Under the pieces are notes generated by a model. That model saw only the letters and a program-made list of their open reading frames with translations. It was not told where the DNA came from and ran no database searches. From the NCBI GenBank assembly GCA_025677825.1, contig JAIXMO010000017.1, forward strand, positions 1 to 64,000: 64,000 nt of DNA, written 5' to 3'. A program made the position numbers and the translations under genes. Source of the stretch: Helicostylum pulchrum. Its lineage: Eukaryota; Mucoromycota; Mucoromycetes; Mucorales; Mucoraceae. This document shows, piece by piece, positions 10,465-21,779 of the stretch; position 1 is the first letter of the stretch, and each line of letters opens with the position of its first letter.

Positions 10465-11550
10465 TTAAACCACACTAGAGTTTGTGGTCTCAATTTTTGT
10501 CATGGCGTGATGATGAGCTTCAACATCCTCAACTCTTTGAGGACTCTCGGATTTACCCATCTTTCTAGCCACAAAATCTCTCAAGAAATGAATCAATACT
10601 TGAAGAAGGTAAGATACAATGACAATAGCTGCAACAGCAACGTACCAAATAGCTGCTTTAGGACCTTGTTCCCAATTTAAGAAAGGGTATACCCAATAAC
10701 CTTGACTACAAAAAAAAAAAAAAAATTAAGTTTCTAACACAAAAAAAAAAAAAAGGTGCTTCTTACGTTGCATGAACCACAAAAGCTAAACACATGTAAA
10801 CAAGTACAGTAATCAATACGAAAATAATCATTCGTAATGGAGCTTTCATACGGTTAAAAATAACATCAAAGATCATCAAGAAGAAAGATACACCGTGTAC
10901 AGATACATTAAGCCAAGATTCTCTAGCCGACACTATAATAATAATATGCTTAGTTTTAAATAATGATAAAAAAAAAAAAAACTTACTGTCTCCAGCTCCT
11001 TTTGCTAAAAGACTCCAATAGACTACAGGTGTGACAATACTGTATAAACAAATAAGTATATGCAAAAAAAAAAAAAGAAAGCTTTTTTTAAAAATAGATA
11101 ACTTACTTGAATGAGATAACAGTACAGTAAAGGAAAACATAAAGGTAATTTAAAACTGCATATTGATCAAGAAACGAATTTACGTTTTTATTATGAAGGT
11201 ACCTAAAATGATGTACCGTAGCAGTCTATTACAAATATTAGAAAAAAACAACAACATTAGACTCTTTTAAATAAAAATGAACTTACAATAAGGTATGCGT
11301 GAAGTCCAACAAAAGTTAAATTTGTAAAAAACGCAAAGAAGCTATCACCATTACCCTCGGACGCAGTAAACCCGATATTTACCCACATCACAATAAAAGA
11401 ATATAAAGCTAACACTGATCGAATTATAAAAAATGTTTTAGGGCTGACCCAGTGTGAAGTAACTGCTGTCTCGGGCACAAATTGATCAAATCCAAACCAT
11501 CTTATAACTGCGTTGTTTGACTTTGGTAATTTCTTGTCTTCGTAAATCAT
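10465..11550 (-). CDS. AIG1/FAR-17a family multi-pass membrane hydrolase
   Basis: A five-exon gene with introns of about 45-65 bp. The ATG is at 11548-11550 and the stop at 10465-10467. Exon 1 (11287-11550) encodes the first helices with SFFAFFTNLTFVGLHAYLI. Exon 4 has VSVHGVSFFLMIFDVIFNRM. Exon 5 opens with QGYWVYPFLNWEQGPKAAIW and ends in a short His-containing tail. The H..................P then WVYPFL..GP pattern is that of the AIG1/ADTRP (FAR-17a) family; mammalian members are Thr/His-dependent hydrolases of fatty-acid esters of hydroxy fatty acids. The Thr in FTNLTF and the His in SVHG are the candidate catalytic pair. Family assignment is by motif; substrate is inference. The frame is intact. 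Confidence 0.75.
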
Positions 11551-12540
11551 AATTCAATTTTTATTCTGTTAAAGTGTAGAAAAACAAAAAAGTAATAAAT
11601 AAAAAGAAAAAAGACTTTTTTTTATGGAAAAAATAAAAAAAGATTTTTTTTTGTGTAATTATAAATATAAACTTTTGAGTTCAAATTCGGACATGAACTA
11701 TATTCGAACTTTAAAAAAAAAGAGAGTCTATTGTTTGACAAAACGTTAAAGGTGCTTCCTTTTAATCAAATTAGAAACAAGTATAGTTAATAAAATATTA
11801 CTGACTTTTTTGCAGGTAAAGATAAAATAGATCTGAGAGCAACTACTATATTATTTGTTTGCTATTTTCTTTTTACATCTCGAAAAAAAAACTTCACGTT
11901 GTCATAGCTGAAATATTTATAGCTAATAATACTTTGCATTACACATTAATTACTATGCATCATAATTTTCGATTCATCGTGTATCTAAAAAAAAATTGGT
12001 GACTGTAAACATTAAAATGTCACGTAACGATGTACAATGCCCCGTGTACATAAACCAATAATAAAAAAGTTTAGGAAATTACGAGTTTTAGTAGTAGTGT
12101 TTAATAAAGATATAGTGGATCAAATTAAATAACTAGTTAATAAAAGGCGCTGTTTTGGTTAAAGGGAGAGCCATACCTTTAGCCTTTAGCTTTTCGTACT
12201 CACCCGCTTTATGAATATTTGAATATTCAACTTGAATTGAAACGTTTGTAAAGTTTGTGGGTCTGAGCCTCATACTATCTCAATCTTGGTATTTATAGAG
12301 CTTTAAGCAGGTAGCGAACTTCAGGTTCCAAATTTATTCATAATCAATTGTGAAAACGAACGAGCTGATAATGTGTTTTATTGACAAGACACAAAGTAGA
12401 GTGAAATTACGTAAGTATTTTATATTTTTCTGCTTTGCCATACCACAATATCTAATAACTGAAAAGGAATAGTGAGTTAGCATATTTATCGAAGCACACA
12501 CTTGACAAGAGAAAGAAGGTCATTTCCCACTTCCCGCTGG
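11551..12540. other. Gene-free AT-rich stretch, including AIG1-like promoter
   Basis: Nearly 1 kb with poly-T and poly-A tracts. No frame is convincing on either strand. Confidence 0.45.
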
Positions 12541-12640
12541 GACAACAAATACTATAGTTATGTTTATCGATGCTAGAATATAGCCGGAACAACAAACTAT
12601 AGTAATGTTTATCGAGGCTAGGATATTTCTCCGACCAAGG
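12541..12640. repeat. Two imperfect tandem copies of a ~50-bp unit
   Basis: Two neighbouring units share acaacaaa.actatag, tatgtttatcgatgctag and the like; the second has ...taatgtttatcgaggctagg. Origin unknown. Confidence 0.6.
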
Positions 12641-12659
12641 GCGACCGATCACCGCATCA

Positions 12660-12800
12660 AGGGTACAGTTAAGAAAAAAAAACTTATCTTACTGATGACA
12701 AGAAAAAGGAACTCGCTGCCTGGTTTGAAACTGGTTCTCAAACAAAAGAGAGAAACAAAGAAAATTATCCCGCACTGCTCCAAAGAGTCATCTGCTTATG
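12660..12800 (+). pseudogene. Short coding-like relic
   Basis: One frame reads YLTDDKKKELAAWFETGSQT followed by KERNKENYPALLQRV and then a stop. The amphipathic, charge-rich pattern looks like a remnant of a real protein. I do not recognise it, and nothing joins it upstream. Confidence 0.25.
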
Positions 12801-12934
12801 ACAATCCTATGTTGGTTACAATAGTACTCTTCATTCTGTTAAGTTTATAAGTGAGCTGCTCGAGATTATGAATAAGTGCAGCTTTAAACTGCATAAATCT
12901 ATAAACTTTTATTTTTCCAGATATATATTTTTTT

Positions 12935-14422
12935 TTAATTATAAGAACTACGAGTAAAAGAGTAAGGTAACCATGCAATTTTTTCTTCTTCATCGATATC
13001 AACTAAATGGGCAACCCTTCTTTTCCTAATATTAAGGATCTCGATATTTTTATTCATAGATTCTTCACCTTTCCCAGAAATTTCAAGAAGGGGGATGAGA
13101 TCAAGAGAAATAGTGCTTATTGTACTAGGAAAATCTAACTTTAGAGTTATGGAAACTCTCGTGATATGATTTCCGACTGGGCAATCCAAAATAACTAGCT
13201 CTAGTGTCAGTCCTAAAAAATTGTGTTATCAAATGTTTCTGTAACACTGCAACGTTTATAGCTTACCCATCATTAAAAAACCGATAGTAAAAAGGTTGTT
13301 TACTTGTGCTGGATTTTTTCACACAAAACAGAAAGCATGTCTCTGAGAGTCTTTGGTAACTTGATGAGATCATCATCAAAATATTTATCGTCGACACTGG
13401 TTATCTTTACCGACTTCACAGGAGCCGAGTTCACTATTGCAAATTTTGAACAATATATCTACTTTTGCTCCTACATTCTTTCGGGACCTTTTATCAATTG
13501 CTTCAAGCTTTCCATCATCATTTTTATCCAAAGCAACCGCGATACTTGCCCTTTCTCCGAGCGCTGCCTTTATTGATTTGTCCTTAAATATTCTGTAAAC
13601 AAAGGGCCACTTCATGTAAAAGTCCCGATTCAGAATAATCGTTCAAGACCAAGGTATCATCATACAGGAATAGTTCAGATGCCCTTACGACGCTTTCACG
13701 AACCCATTTCTTGGTGAATTTGGTAATATGATTATGTACCTGAGTATCTGCAAACAGATACAACTCTTTTCCTAACTTCCAATCATTTTCATATTTATCC
13801 AAGTCATCAGATAATTCTTTTGGCGAAATTTTTTGATTTCATTTAGTTCTTCCTTGTTAAAGTAATCCCCCCAAATGGGATCTATAGGCTCTAAAATCAT
13901 CGAATGCACTGGGTGCTCATATGACGATGATTTTGCTAATTTTGTCATTTCATCGTTTACTACTTTTCCTGTTGTCAAAACCCACTTTTCCTCGACAGGG
14001 ATACTTTGATAGAAATCAATAACGCGCTTTAATTCACAATCTTTTAGCTTGTAATTTGAGTCAGAAGATTTGTTATTAAGTGAGTCAGAACTTTTAGATG
14101 TTTCTAAGGGAACAAATACATTGTTGTCAAATCTTTTCAATTCGTATCCCATTGATTTTATAACTGCCTTGATCTTTCTCTTCCAGTCACCGCGATAAGT
14201 CTTCTCATTCTTTCCATCGTAATTGCTTATAATTACTTCTGACAAATCGTTTATTATATCTTCCCAGAGTGCAATCTTTTGTTCGTTGGCAAGCCTTGTG
14301 ACTGCAGAGGAAATTTCTAATTGTGTTAAGATAAAATAAACACTTTCGTTTTTTACGCAAATATAGTTTGGTACAGCAATAGATATTGACGTACCTTCTT
14401 TAAGTAATATGTTTTCGCTCAT
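12935..14422 (-). pseudogene. PD-(D/E)XK-like repeat-family gene, near full length but frameshifted
   Basis: The gene starts at the ATG 14420-14422 (MSENILLKEG) and its end is at the TAA 12935-12937. A helical N-terminal half leads to WVRESVVRASELFLYDD, KVDILFKICNSELGSCEVGK, DLIKLPKTLRDML, TIGFLMMGLTLELVILDCPV and FPSTISTISLDLIPLLE. An intron splits the GFLMMG codon block (donor near 13266, acceptor near 13213). The order 'D-x-LF ... E-x-G-K, then KLPKT+DML, then GFL..G, then LD.P' is a pattern I have seen in many Mucorales proteins. Frame breaks: near 13800, near 13610, just after GKDN (about 13400), and in an A run near 13335. The nuclease reading is an inference from the D..E-x-K core. Its middle was copied to 1123-1503. 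Confidence 0.75.
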
Positions 14423-15060
14423 TTTATAGCTTAAATGACTTTGGGTTCGTAATATATTGGTAGGAGGAAGAGAATAGTTTTTTTTTTTAAAAATACAAAT
14501 ACAACCTTCTAAAATATAAAACAACAAGCAGTTTTCAATATTCAACATTAACGGTCAATCCAATTAAGAGATGTTTCATGTTAATTGGAAGGCTTGTGCT
14601 TTTTCTCAATAAATAGGCACATTTTTTATAAACAGTTACACCAGTAAGGGGGGGGGGGAGGGTCTCTTATCTTTTACTTTCTCATCATTAAAATGGCGTC
14701 CGAGCAGAATGAATAAGTGACGTTCCATCTCTCTGTATATTTTTAATAAAGCCAGGAAGCACGGTTACGTATACTAAAGAAGCTATCTCACAGTTATCAC
14801 CCTCAGATAATGCCTTTTGATTTCATATTTTTTGTTTTTTGTTTCATATTTATCAGAGGCAAACAAACAGATAATTAGTTTTGCACAAGCTACCTGTCAT
14901 AATATCGGCAAAAAGTGAAATAAAAATGATTGAATTCATTTAACTATTATTTATCTCTATAAATTTATATTGTATTTATTTATAAATGCGAAAGTAAAAA
15001 AAAAAACGTCTCTCTTAGTTTCAAAGCAAAAGACTTATACTTACAGGAATAACCACGAGA
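14423..15060. other. Gene-free stretch with a G11 run
   Basis: Holds the 5' flank of the minus-strand repeat-family gene and a G run at about 14648-14658 followed by AGGGTCTCT. The same G-run/AGGGTCTCT pairing recurs at 63912-63932. Confidence 0.45.
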
Positions 15061-15063
15061 AGA

Positions 15064-15281
15064 TGGAGACTAATCTATTCCCAACCCCCAGATTTCAAAA
15101 CCCTAACATGTTACATTTTTCATCATGGATTTCTAGTCAGAACTTCAAAGAGCGTCTTCAACTAGGCCCCCGCGACCGAAGCACTAAAGAAGCTAATGCC
15201 AGATACTTTTCCAGACGCATTTCTAATCAGAACTTCAAGGAAATTAAAATGATTGGTAGAGAAAAAAAAGCGTCAAACTAA
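15064..15281 (+). CDS. Small ORF with an internal duplicated segment
   Basis: The ATG at 15064 opens a 72-residue frame. It contains two related blocks, FSSWISSQNFKE and FSRRISNQNFKE, separated by about 28 residues, and a basic C-terminus. An in-frame upstream ATG at 14970 would add 31 residues. I do not recognise it. The duplication inside the frame suggests either a real small basic protein or a repeat relic. Confidence 0.3.
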
Positions 15282-15556
15282 CCCCTTCTTCAGAACTAAA
15301 ATACGGATTAAAACATTTACACAATTTCGTAAATATGTCTTACGTTGATGTCACCACACGATGCTGTATGTGTATATATTTTTTTTTGCTTAAATGCTAT
15401 TATATTTATTTTCTTGTTTATATGTATATTATAAAGAAAAAAAAAAGAATCCCATGTGGATCATGTATGTGACTCCATAGCATCCTTCTTCCTTTTCCTA
15501 ATTTCAGTAAATTTCAAACAATAAAAACGACTTAAGACTCTTCTGACATATTTTTC

Positions 15557-18500
15557 TTATACCCAACCAGAGGAATTCCAACCTCGTTGTTGAGAGTTCT
15601 GTAAATTTGTTGTTGGTGGTGGTGGTGGTGGTTGCTGCGGTAAAAGGTAGGCGGTCCAATCATCTAATTCAATACTACTTGGTACAGACCAAAACGGGTT
15701 ATCAGGTCGGTTGCGAAACACGGTTTGATCTATCATGGCTTGATCTTGTAAATAATTAGGTTGTTGTTGTTGTTGTTGTTGTTGTTGTACTGTAGTATCG
15801 TAATTTGGAATCACTGGTACTGTATTATTGTAGGGAGAAGAAAATGTCAAGTCGGACAGACCAAATAAGAAACTGTCGGCGGGATTCGTAGGTAGCATGA
15901 CAGATGAAATATTATTGTTAGACATGTTGGACATATTGTTGTTAGGTTGGTAAGGCATAGTAGAGGGCGTAGGTGGTATGGTGTATGTTGAGTCCATGTT
16001 TAAACCGAATTGACGGAGTGAGTATGGATCCGCTTCTAGAGAATGTTGTGAATGCTCTCTTTGGTGTTGTTGTTGTTGTTGTTGTTGTTGGTGATGTTGT
16101 TGCCGGTGTATTTGTTGGTGTTGATGCTGTTGTTGCGGCTGTTGTTGTAATATATGTTGTTGAGGCTGTTGACATGTATTTGACACTATATTAAATATAT
16201 AAAAAAATAAGATTAATTTTACTATTTCAATAAAAATTTTTTTAAAAGAAAAAAAAAACTAACTTTCTGATTGTAGTTGAGAATATAAACCATTGATCCA
16301 ATCACCATTACTCATAGAAGAAGGAGTCGAATGAGTACTACAAACTTCAGAATCAGATAATACGTTTGCTGAAGGAGAAATAAGTTCTGCGGAAGAGGAT
16401 CGATTGATATAGGTCTTTTCCATACTAGCGCCTCTACCTACATCAGATACTTTTGTTGTAGTATTTCCTTCAGTGCTACGTTGTTTACCCTTTGTTGAAA
16501 TAGGACGAGGTTTTTTGGTGGTGGTGTCCCAATTGGTAGTACGCGCTCTCTTTTTAGGTGCGACATCTGTATCGGATAATTCACAGCTGTCAATATCGAT
16601 CTTTCGAAGCTTCATCAGTTGACGAAGCACTACGTATAAACGGCCAGCTCCACTAGAGAGTTTTGAAAGTCGTTTGATGACACCTGCAGCTTTAATTAAA
16701 TTGGATTTAGCGACGTCGGATACAATCGAATCTGGGTTGGCGGCGTTGTAGATATGAATCAGTGCAGCAGTGAAAACAGGGTAGATGGCAAAATTCCAGG
16801 AGACAAGTAGAAAGTCTCGGTAATGCATCTTTTCAGCGATATCGACGCAACGTGTTGCAGCGCTGGTACAGATACTGAGTGATGATTGTGATGAACGGGT
16901 CTTTTGGCCACCGTCCTTCTCAATAAATGGGCGGTGAAGTAGTATAAGTAATGTACAATAGGATAAATACATGAGGCCTAAAAGTTATTTTGTTAATGCA
17001 TATATATATTTAGTGTTTATAAATGGGCACACGTACCAGACATGGAAAGCAATGGTGTTTTACCATGACTATCTAACCTTTTTACATTAATACTTGAAAT
17101 TTGTAAAGCAGGAGGTAAAGCAGCTCTCCATTCTGAAAGAGCGTTATCCAAATAAGTAACGATGGCGTCACTACCATGTTTCTCACTGTGTTTTTTAGCT
17201 AAAGGAGTGTATAAACCTTGCAAGATTCTACCAAGAATTTCAGAAAGTTTTACGAGTTGTACAAAAGGTTGGTAAATTGGAATATTTTCATTTTTGGCTT
17301 TTTGTGCAACTGATTTATCTAAAGATGGGTATCCATTGTCGTGGTTGATGTCCATTACTTCATCCCAGTCTGCACTTTCATTTGGGTAGGATTCATCACA
17401 GTCTTCGTCAAATATGGTTTGGGGTCGGCCCGTAGATGCTGCTGACCATTTATCCATAATGTATACTTTAGGCAGATGTGTTTGTTAGTTACAATCATGT
17501 GATTTGTTGTATTTTTCTTTTCTTTTACCTGACCACCAAACTCTTTTACGTGTTTCTTTTTCTGAGTCTGGGATGTCCCAACATTCACTTGATCTATGCA
17601 ACCCAAGATCTTGAGCCTGATTTTATATATGTGTATACTTAATTAGTGTGTGCGTGTGTTTTTTATATGTACGCAGTCAATTTTTTTTAATATATACCAT
17701 TCGAATTGCCTATATAAAGTAAATACAATTAATAAAAAAAGGAATTGTTTATCTTTAAACGGGTATTTACAGCTGAATTTAGTAACCAACCACTCGCCAT
17801 TTTTTCATCCAAGCTTGCTCTATGATTTTGACCAATGACCAGGGCTTGTACGGTGGAAATACAGGGACTATACTTTCCCTTGACAAATGTGATTAAGTTT
17901 TCGAATAATCTCTCGGACCATCCTTCTTGCATTTCAATATCAAGTGATATTTTATCACCGTTCATATCGCATGTTTCCATATATCGAACAGCAGCACCAT
18001 ATATAGCGTTTAAAAGTGGTGCAGACGGGTATTCACCAGTCTCTCCTCGGTATTGCTTTAAAAAGAGTTGTTTATTTACGACAGGTAAACCCGAGTGGAT
18101 ATAAGCAAAGTAACTGAAAGGGTTATATTAATTTAAAATGATCATACATGTACAAATTATGTCTTTACATTTTCAATAAACCATCACTGGTAACTTTATC
18201 TACACCAGATACTTTATAGATCCAATCATTTACACCTTTAATCGTCTCACCAGGTTTAATGATATTCAATTCCTCTAGTAATGCTATATTGGAATTTTTA
18301 CCGTCTTTGGTTTCATCCTTTTCATATAGTACTAGACTCTGTCCAAATCGTTTTATTTTGACGCCTATTTTGGAGGCGATACGGGCATCCTCAAAATTAA
18401 TCTTTTGTGCTAAAAAAGGCAACGGACTCATGTCCCCAATGTATCGTGTACGCATCGTACTAATTGGTAGAGGTGGAGGTGGAAGTGTAGGTGGAAGTGT

Positions 18501-19275
18501 AGGTGTAAGTGGTAGTTCAGTAGGAGTTTTATTTTTATTTTCGGCCATGACGCCGGTTATTTCGGTAGGTGTGGTATTTGGTACATCCTTTATTGTTTGA
18601 GTCATACTACTGGATAATTCGTCCTTTATCTCTTCTTCGTCCGTATCAGCTAAATTACCTAGTATGCGTTCCATTCGTTTTAATCGATTTTCTAATACTT
18701 CAATATATCTACATTATATAATACTCAATATATAAGCTGACAAAAAATCAATTTTTTTTTCGTGATTTTACCCTTTTGGTGGTCCACGCTTCTTGGCACT
18801 TTTTTTTTTTAAATAAGTGTTGTTAAATAAGTAAAATTAACTATAACAATAACTGACACGTTACCTATCGTTGAACGTACAGTCCAATTTGGAGGATTTA
18901 CAATTTTTGCATGTGTTTCCTGGCCCGCTCGTGTCGCACTTAATTTTTTTACGTCTACATGCATCACTATTTGAGAAGGTAATAAGTTTTTATTTGTACA
19001 TACATATCAGAGCTAAAAAAAAAGCAATTGCAGATTATATAATAGTACCATGCTCTACTAATACGTGTACGTCTATTATCTGCTTTATCTGGTTCTGGTA
19101 ATTGTATATTAGGTTTGGTGTATGTTGAATAACCTCGAAACGGGCTAGGTTGTAAAGGTCTGAGCTGCTGCGATTGTTGTTGCTGCGGTTGTTGCTGCGG
19201 TTGAGCTGGATCAAATAATGGTGTCAATGAGGGCGGTGCGTATTGGTTTATTTGCCATCTTGCTGGATCTGACAT
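15557..19275 (-). CDS. Zn2Cys6 fungal transcription factor
   Basis: A gene of ten exons on the minus strand. The ATG at 19273-19275 opens a Gln/Pro-rich N-terminus. Exon 2 (18865-18966) encodes the binuclear cluster CDACRRKKIKCDTSG..CKNCKSSKLDC, spacing C-X2-C-X6-C-X8-C-X2-C-X6-C. It is followed by AKKRGPPKG and the linker/coiled coil YIEVLENRLKRME. The middle region holds the fungal-specific TF domain: YFAYIHSGLPVV, then AIRMAQDLGLHR assembled across a 12-nt microexon (17698-17709), then RKRVWWSVYIMDKW. The tail (15557-16187) is rich in Gln, His and Pro, typical of an activation domain. A nuclear DNA-binding regulator is certain by family; target genes are unknown. Confidence 0.9.
17698..17709 (-). 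other. 12-nt microexon of the Zn2Cys6 factor
   Basis: GCA ATT CGA ATG encodes AIRM. It is flanked by TTTATATAG on one side and GTATATATT on the other. Joined in phase 0 with LLNSA before and AQDLGLHR after, it restores the conserved fungal-TF motif A-I-R-M-A-Q-D-L-G-L-H-R. Skipping it keeps the frame but deletes four residues. Confidence 0.85.
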
Positions 19276-19977
19276 TACTATAATTTGTACAATTTTAAAA
19301 AAGAAAAAGTTAGAAAAAGGAAAGTAAAAATATATATAAGAAAAAAAAGAGAGACGGATTTTCGGGCCGGTTATTTTTTTCGCCGAAGTACGCTAGATAT
19401 GAATCAAAATACCCGGACCTTTTTTTTTTTTTTTTTTTTTTGCTAATTGTTCAACTGTCAAACTCGTTCTTTTCACAAGATTTTCTTATCCTTTGGTGCT
19501 ACTTTACTTTACAAATTAAAATTATTTCTTAGCTATCGACAAAATTAGAGTAATTAAATCGATAAAGTTTTATTTGAAAGTGGTTTTATCAGTAAGAAAC
19601 ACATCGCTTTAACGCTTCATCATCACGACTTCCAAGTAAGACAAATATTGAACTCAAGTGGGTCTTTAAAATTAATTTACAAATACAATCACCATAATCG
19701 TTCTAATTCAACACGGTGAAATTTGACTTTTCATTGATTAGGATATATACACGCACTGATTGTAGCCATAACGGACAGGAAGAGATGTAGTAACAGTAAA
19801 ATACACCTTTTGGTAACAACTGATCTACAGAATATAATAAGCTCTTGTAGTAAAGGGACTTTACCAATAAAGGATATCATTTCAAGACCGGGACAGAATA
19901 ATCAATGCACCATAATTACTTATGCTAGTAAAGTAATTGAGATACTGAAAGGGTATTTTTTATTTTTACAGCCAGTC
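19276..19977. other. Upstream region of the Zn2Cys6 factor; no gene
   Basis: Contains poly-T runs (for example 19420-19441) and the probable promoter of the minus-strand factor. Some degenerate Crypton sequence may extend into 19740-19977, but I could not read a frame with confidence. Confidence 0.4.
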
Positions 19978-21018
19978 TCAGACCTGTCAAGAGTATCATC
20001 TCAGAGCAAATCAAACCTGATCATCCTATGCGTGTCATCTTTAATTTTCGTGATAAGCCTCCTGTTGAACTTCAACATAAAGTATTTCCTTGGGCAGATG
20101 AGTGTTAGGAAAAATTCGTTCCGGTATTGCAGAAAGTTCCAATTCTGCTATTTCCTTTTTAAAGATGCTCGTAACGTTTAGAGTGACATTTCTCCAAGAT
20201 GCTGTATTTATGAAATTGAAATATCCTCGCCACCCAATATTTGTCAATCCATTATTTGATGAGCTATTTATTCAATTCGGCAGGTAAAATATTGCATCGA
20301 TTAATCATACAACACTTATTCTAACTTTTAATCTCTTAGCGATCTACAAGCTGCAGTCATAGAAAACGAGGGAAATAATCCAGTAAATATGCGATTGAGA
20401 ACTGCTGTCCCCTTAATCGATCAAAGACTGGAAACAATGCAAAAGAAATTTGATAATGAAAATACTTTGAGAAACACTCAAAAGCAAAATATTTTGAAAC
20501 AACTATCTGATATTTCGACTGGCCGTGCACCTCTTAATATCAATGTACATATACCAGGTGATGGCCGTCAACCACCAACTGTAACAACAGATTTCATTTC
20601 TTTAATTGTCCCTGCCACTAATGTCGATACTTTTAATGAATCAACTGTTTCTGGTTCTACTAACGTTATCACTTTGTCGGCTACAACTCCTGCTATTAGA
20701 TCAAGATCTACATCGATAGTAACGTATAGATTTGCAAAAGCATTGACATTACCAATTCTTTGGTGTGAATGGTTTGATGGATTGGGAGGAAACTACTCAA
20801 TAATAGAAATGAATCGATTGGAACCGAACTGGTATAAAAAGGACCAAAAATCATACTATGACAGACGTAATAGGATTATTAAAAGAATTCGAGATTATGC
20901 ACGTCAAAAATTTATTTCGGATGAGGCAGCATTACAAAAAGCTGAACAACACAGACAAGATTATAAGTATAGTCTGGACTATTTAGGTAAAAACATTCGG
21001 TTTTTGTATGGATTTTGA
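19978..21018 (+). pseudogene. Third Crypton, C-terminal part
   Basis: The frame runs from about 19978 as MRVIFNFRDKPPVELQHKVF then PWADEC and meets a TAG at 20106. One base off, it continues KIRSGIAESSNSAISFLKML, VTFRVTFLQDAVFMKLKYP and HPIFVNPLFDE. An intron (about 20286-20339) leads to a frame open to the TGA at 21016. The end carries a GCR1_C-type domain: LPILWCEWFDGLGGNYSIIE, then WYKKDQKSYYDRRNRIIKRI. The same order (FLQD.., hydrophobic L-F-E/D, then W.E(W/Y)..GLGGN.S) appears in the first Crypton. All catalytic residues are missing, and there is a frameshift, so it is a relic. A third, diverged lineage is likely. Confidence 0.75.
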
Positions 21019-21779
21019 AGAATAAACAAATTAATATTTCCAAATAAAAAATACTTCTCTTGTAACTAAAATTATCTTCTTTAAAAAGTAACGCACTAGT
21101 AATTTTAAGTAATACAAAATAACTCAAATAATAAAGCTTGATTTGAGATGTAATTGAGTTAATACGTTAACTATTTATCTAATGCGATCATTGCTTTTTT
21201 TTATCTGATTCAGTTATACAACTTAAATATATTCATATAGATCTTATTTACTTATACTATTTTACGGAAACTTACTTTTTCTGGGCTGATTAAAGGACAG
21301 TAATGAATTTTACATGTAATGCGTAATATCAGCAATATTATTCTCGGTAGATATTTACACGGTAAATCCCCAACACAAGATATGTTGATGAAATATGTTG
21401 ATGAGATTGAATATGTGCCTATATTTATTTTTTAAGCTTGCGGATTTTTAATTTTAGGATGCATCCTGAATATCCTTGAACCTGGGTAAGTTATTATATA
21501 CTTAAAAATGCTTATACTTTTTCAAATCACCACAAGTGGCATATGGATATAAGATATGGATATAACATGAGAAGGTTATAGACATATCAATCACAAATAT
21601 AATTATTATTCTAAAAAGTATTCAGCAGTAGACTTGGATGGTAACTTTCTAAACCCAGATTTTTCATCCAGGATTAGACGATCCAGTTCTCGTTGTTCGA
21701 TAATCAATCCATGGTATTATATAATATTTGACGTTTTATTTTTAAATGATTCAAGATACTTTAAAAAAAATGAGAATAA
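21019..21779. other. Gene-free AT-rich stretch
   Basis: Sequence past the third Crypton. It includes a short duplicated tatggatata motif near 21542-21563. Nothing coding was recognised. Confidence 0.4.

Noticed and set aside
13304..13576. A 90-codon plus-strand frame
   Set aside because: Antisense to the PD-(D/E)XK-like gene, whose minus-strand frames carry the recognisable motifs.
15942..16194. Thr-rich and Val/Gly-rich frames near the Gln-rich TF exon
   Set aside because: They are other-frame readings of CAA/CAG repeats.
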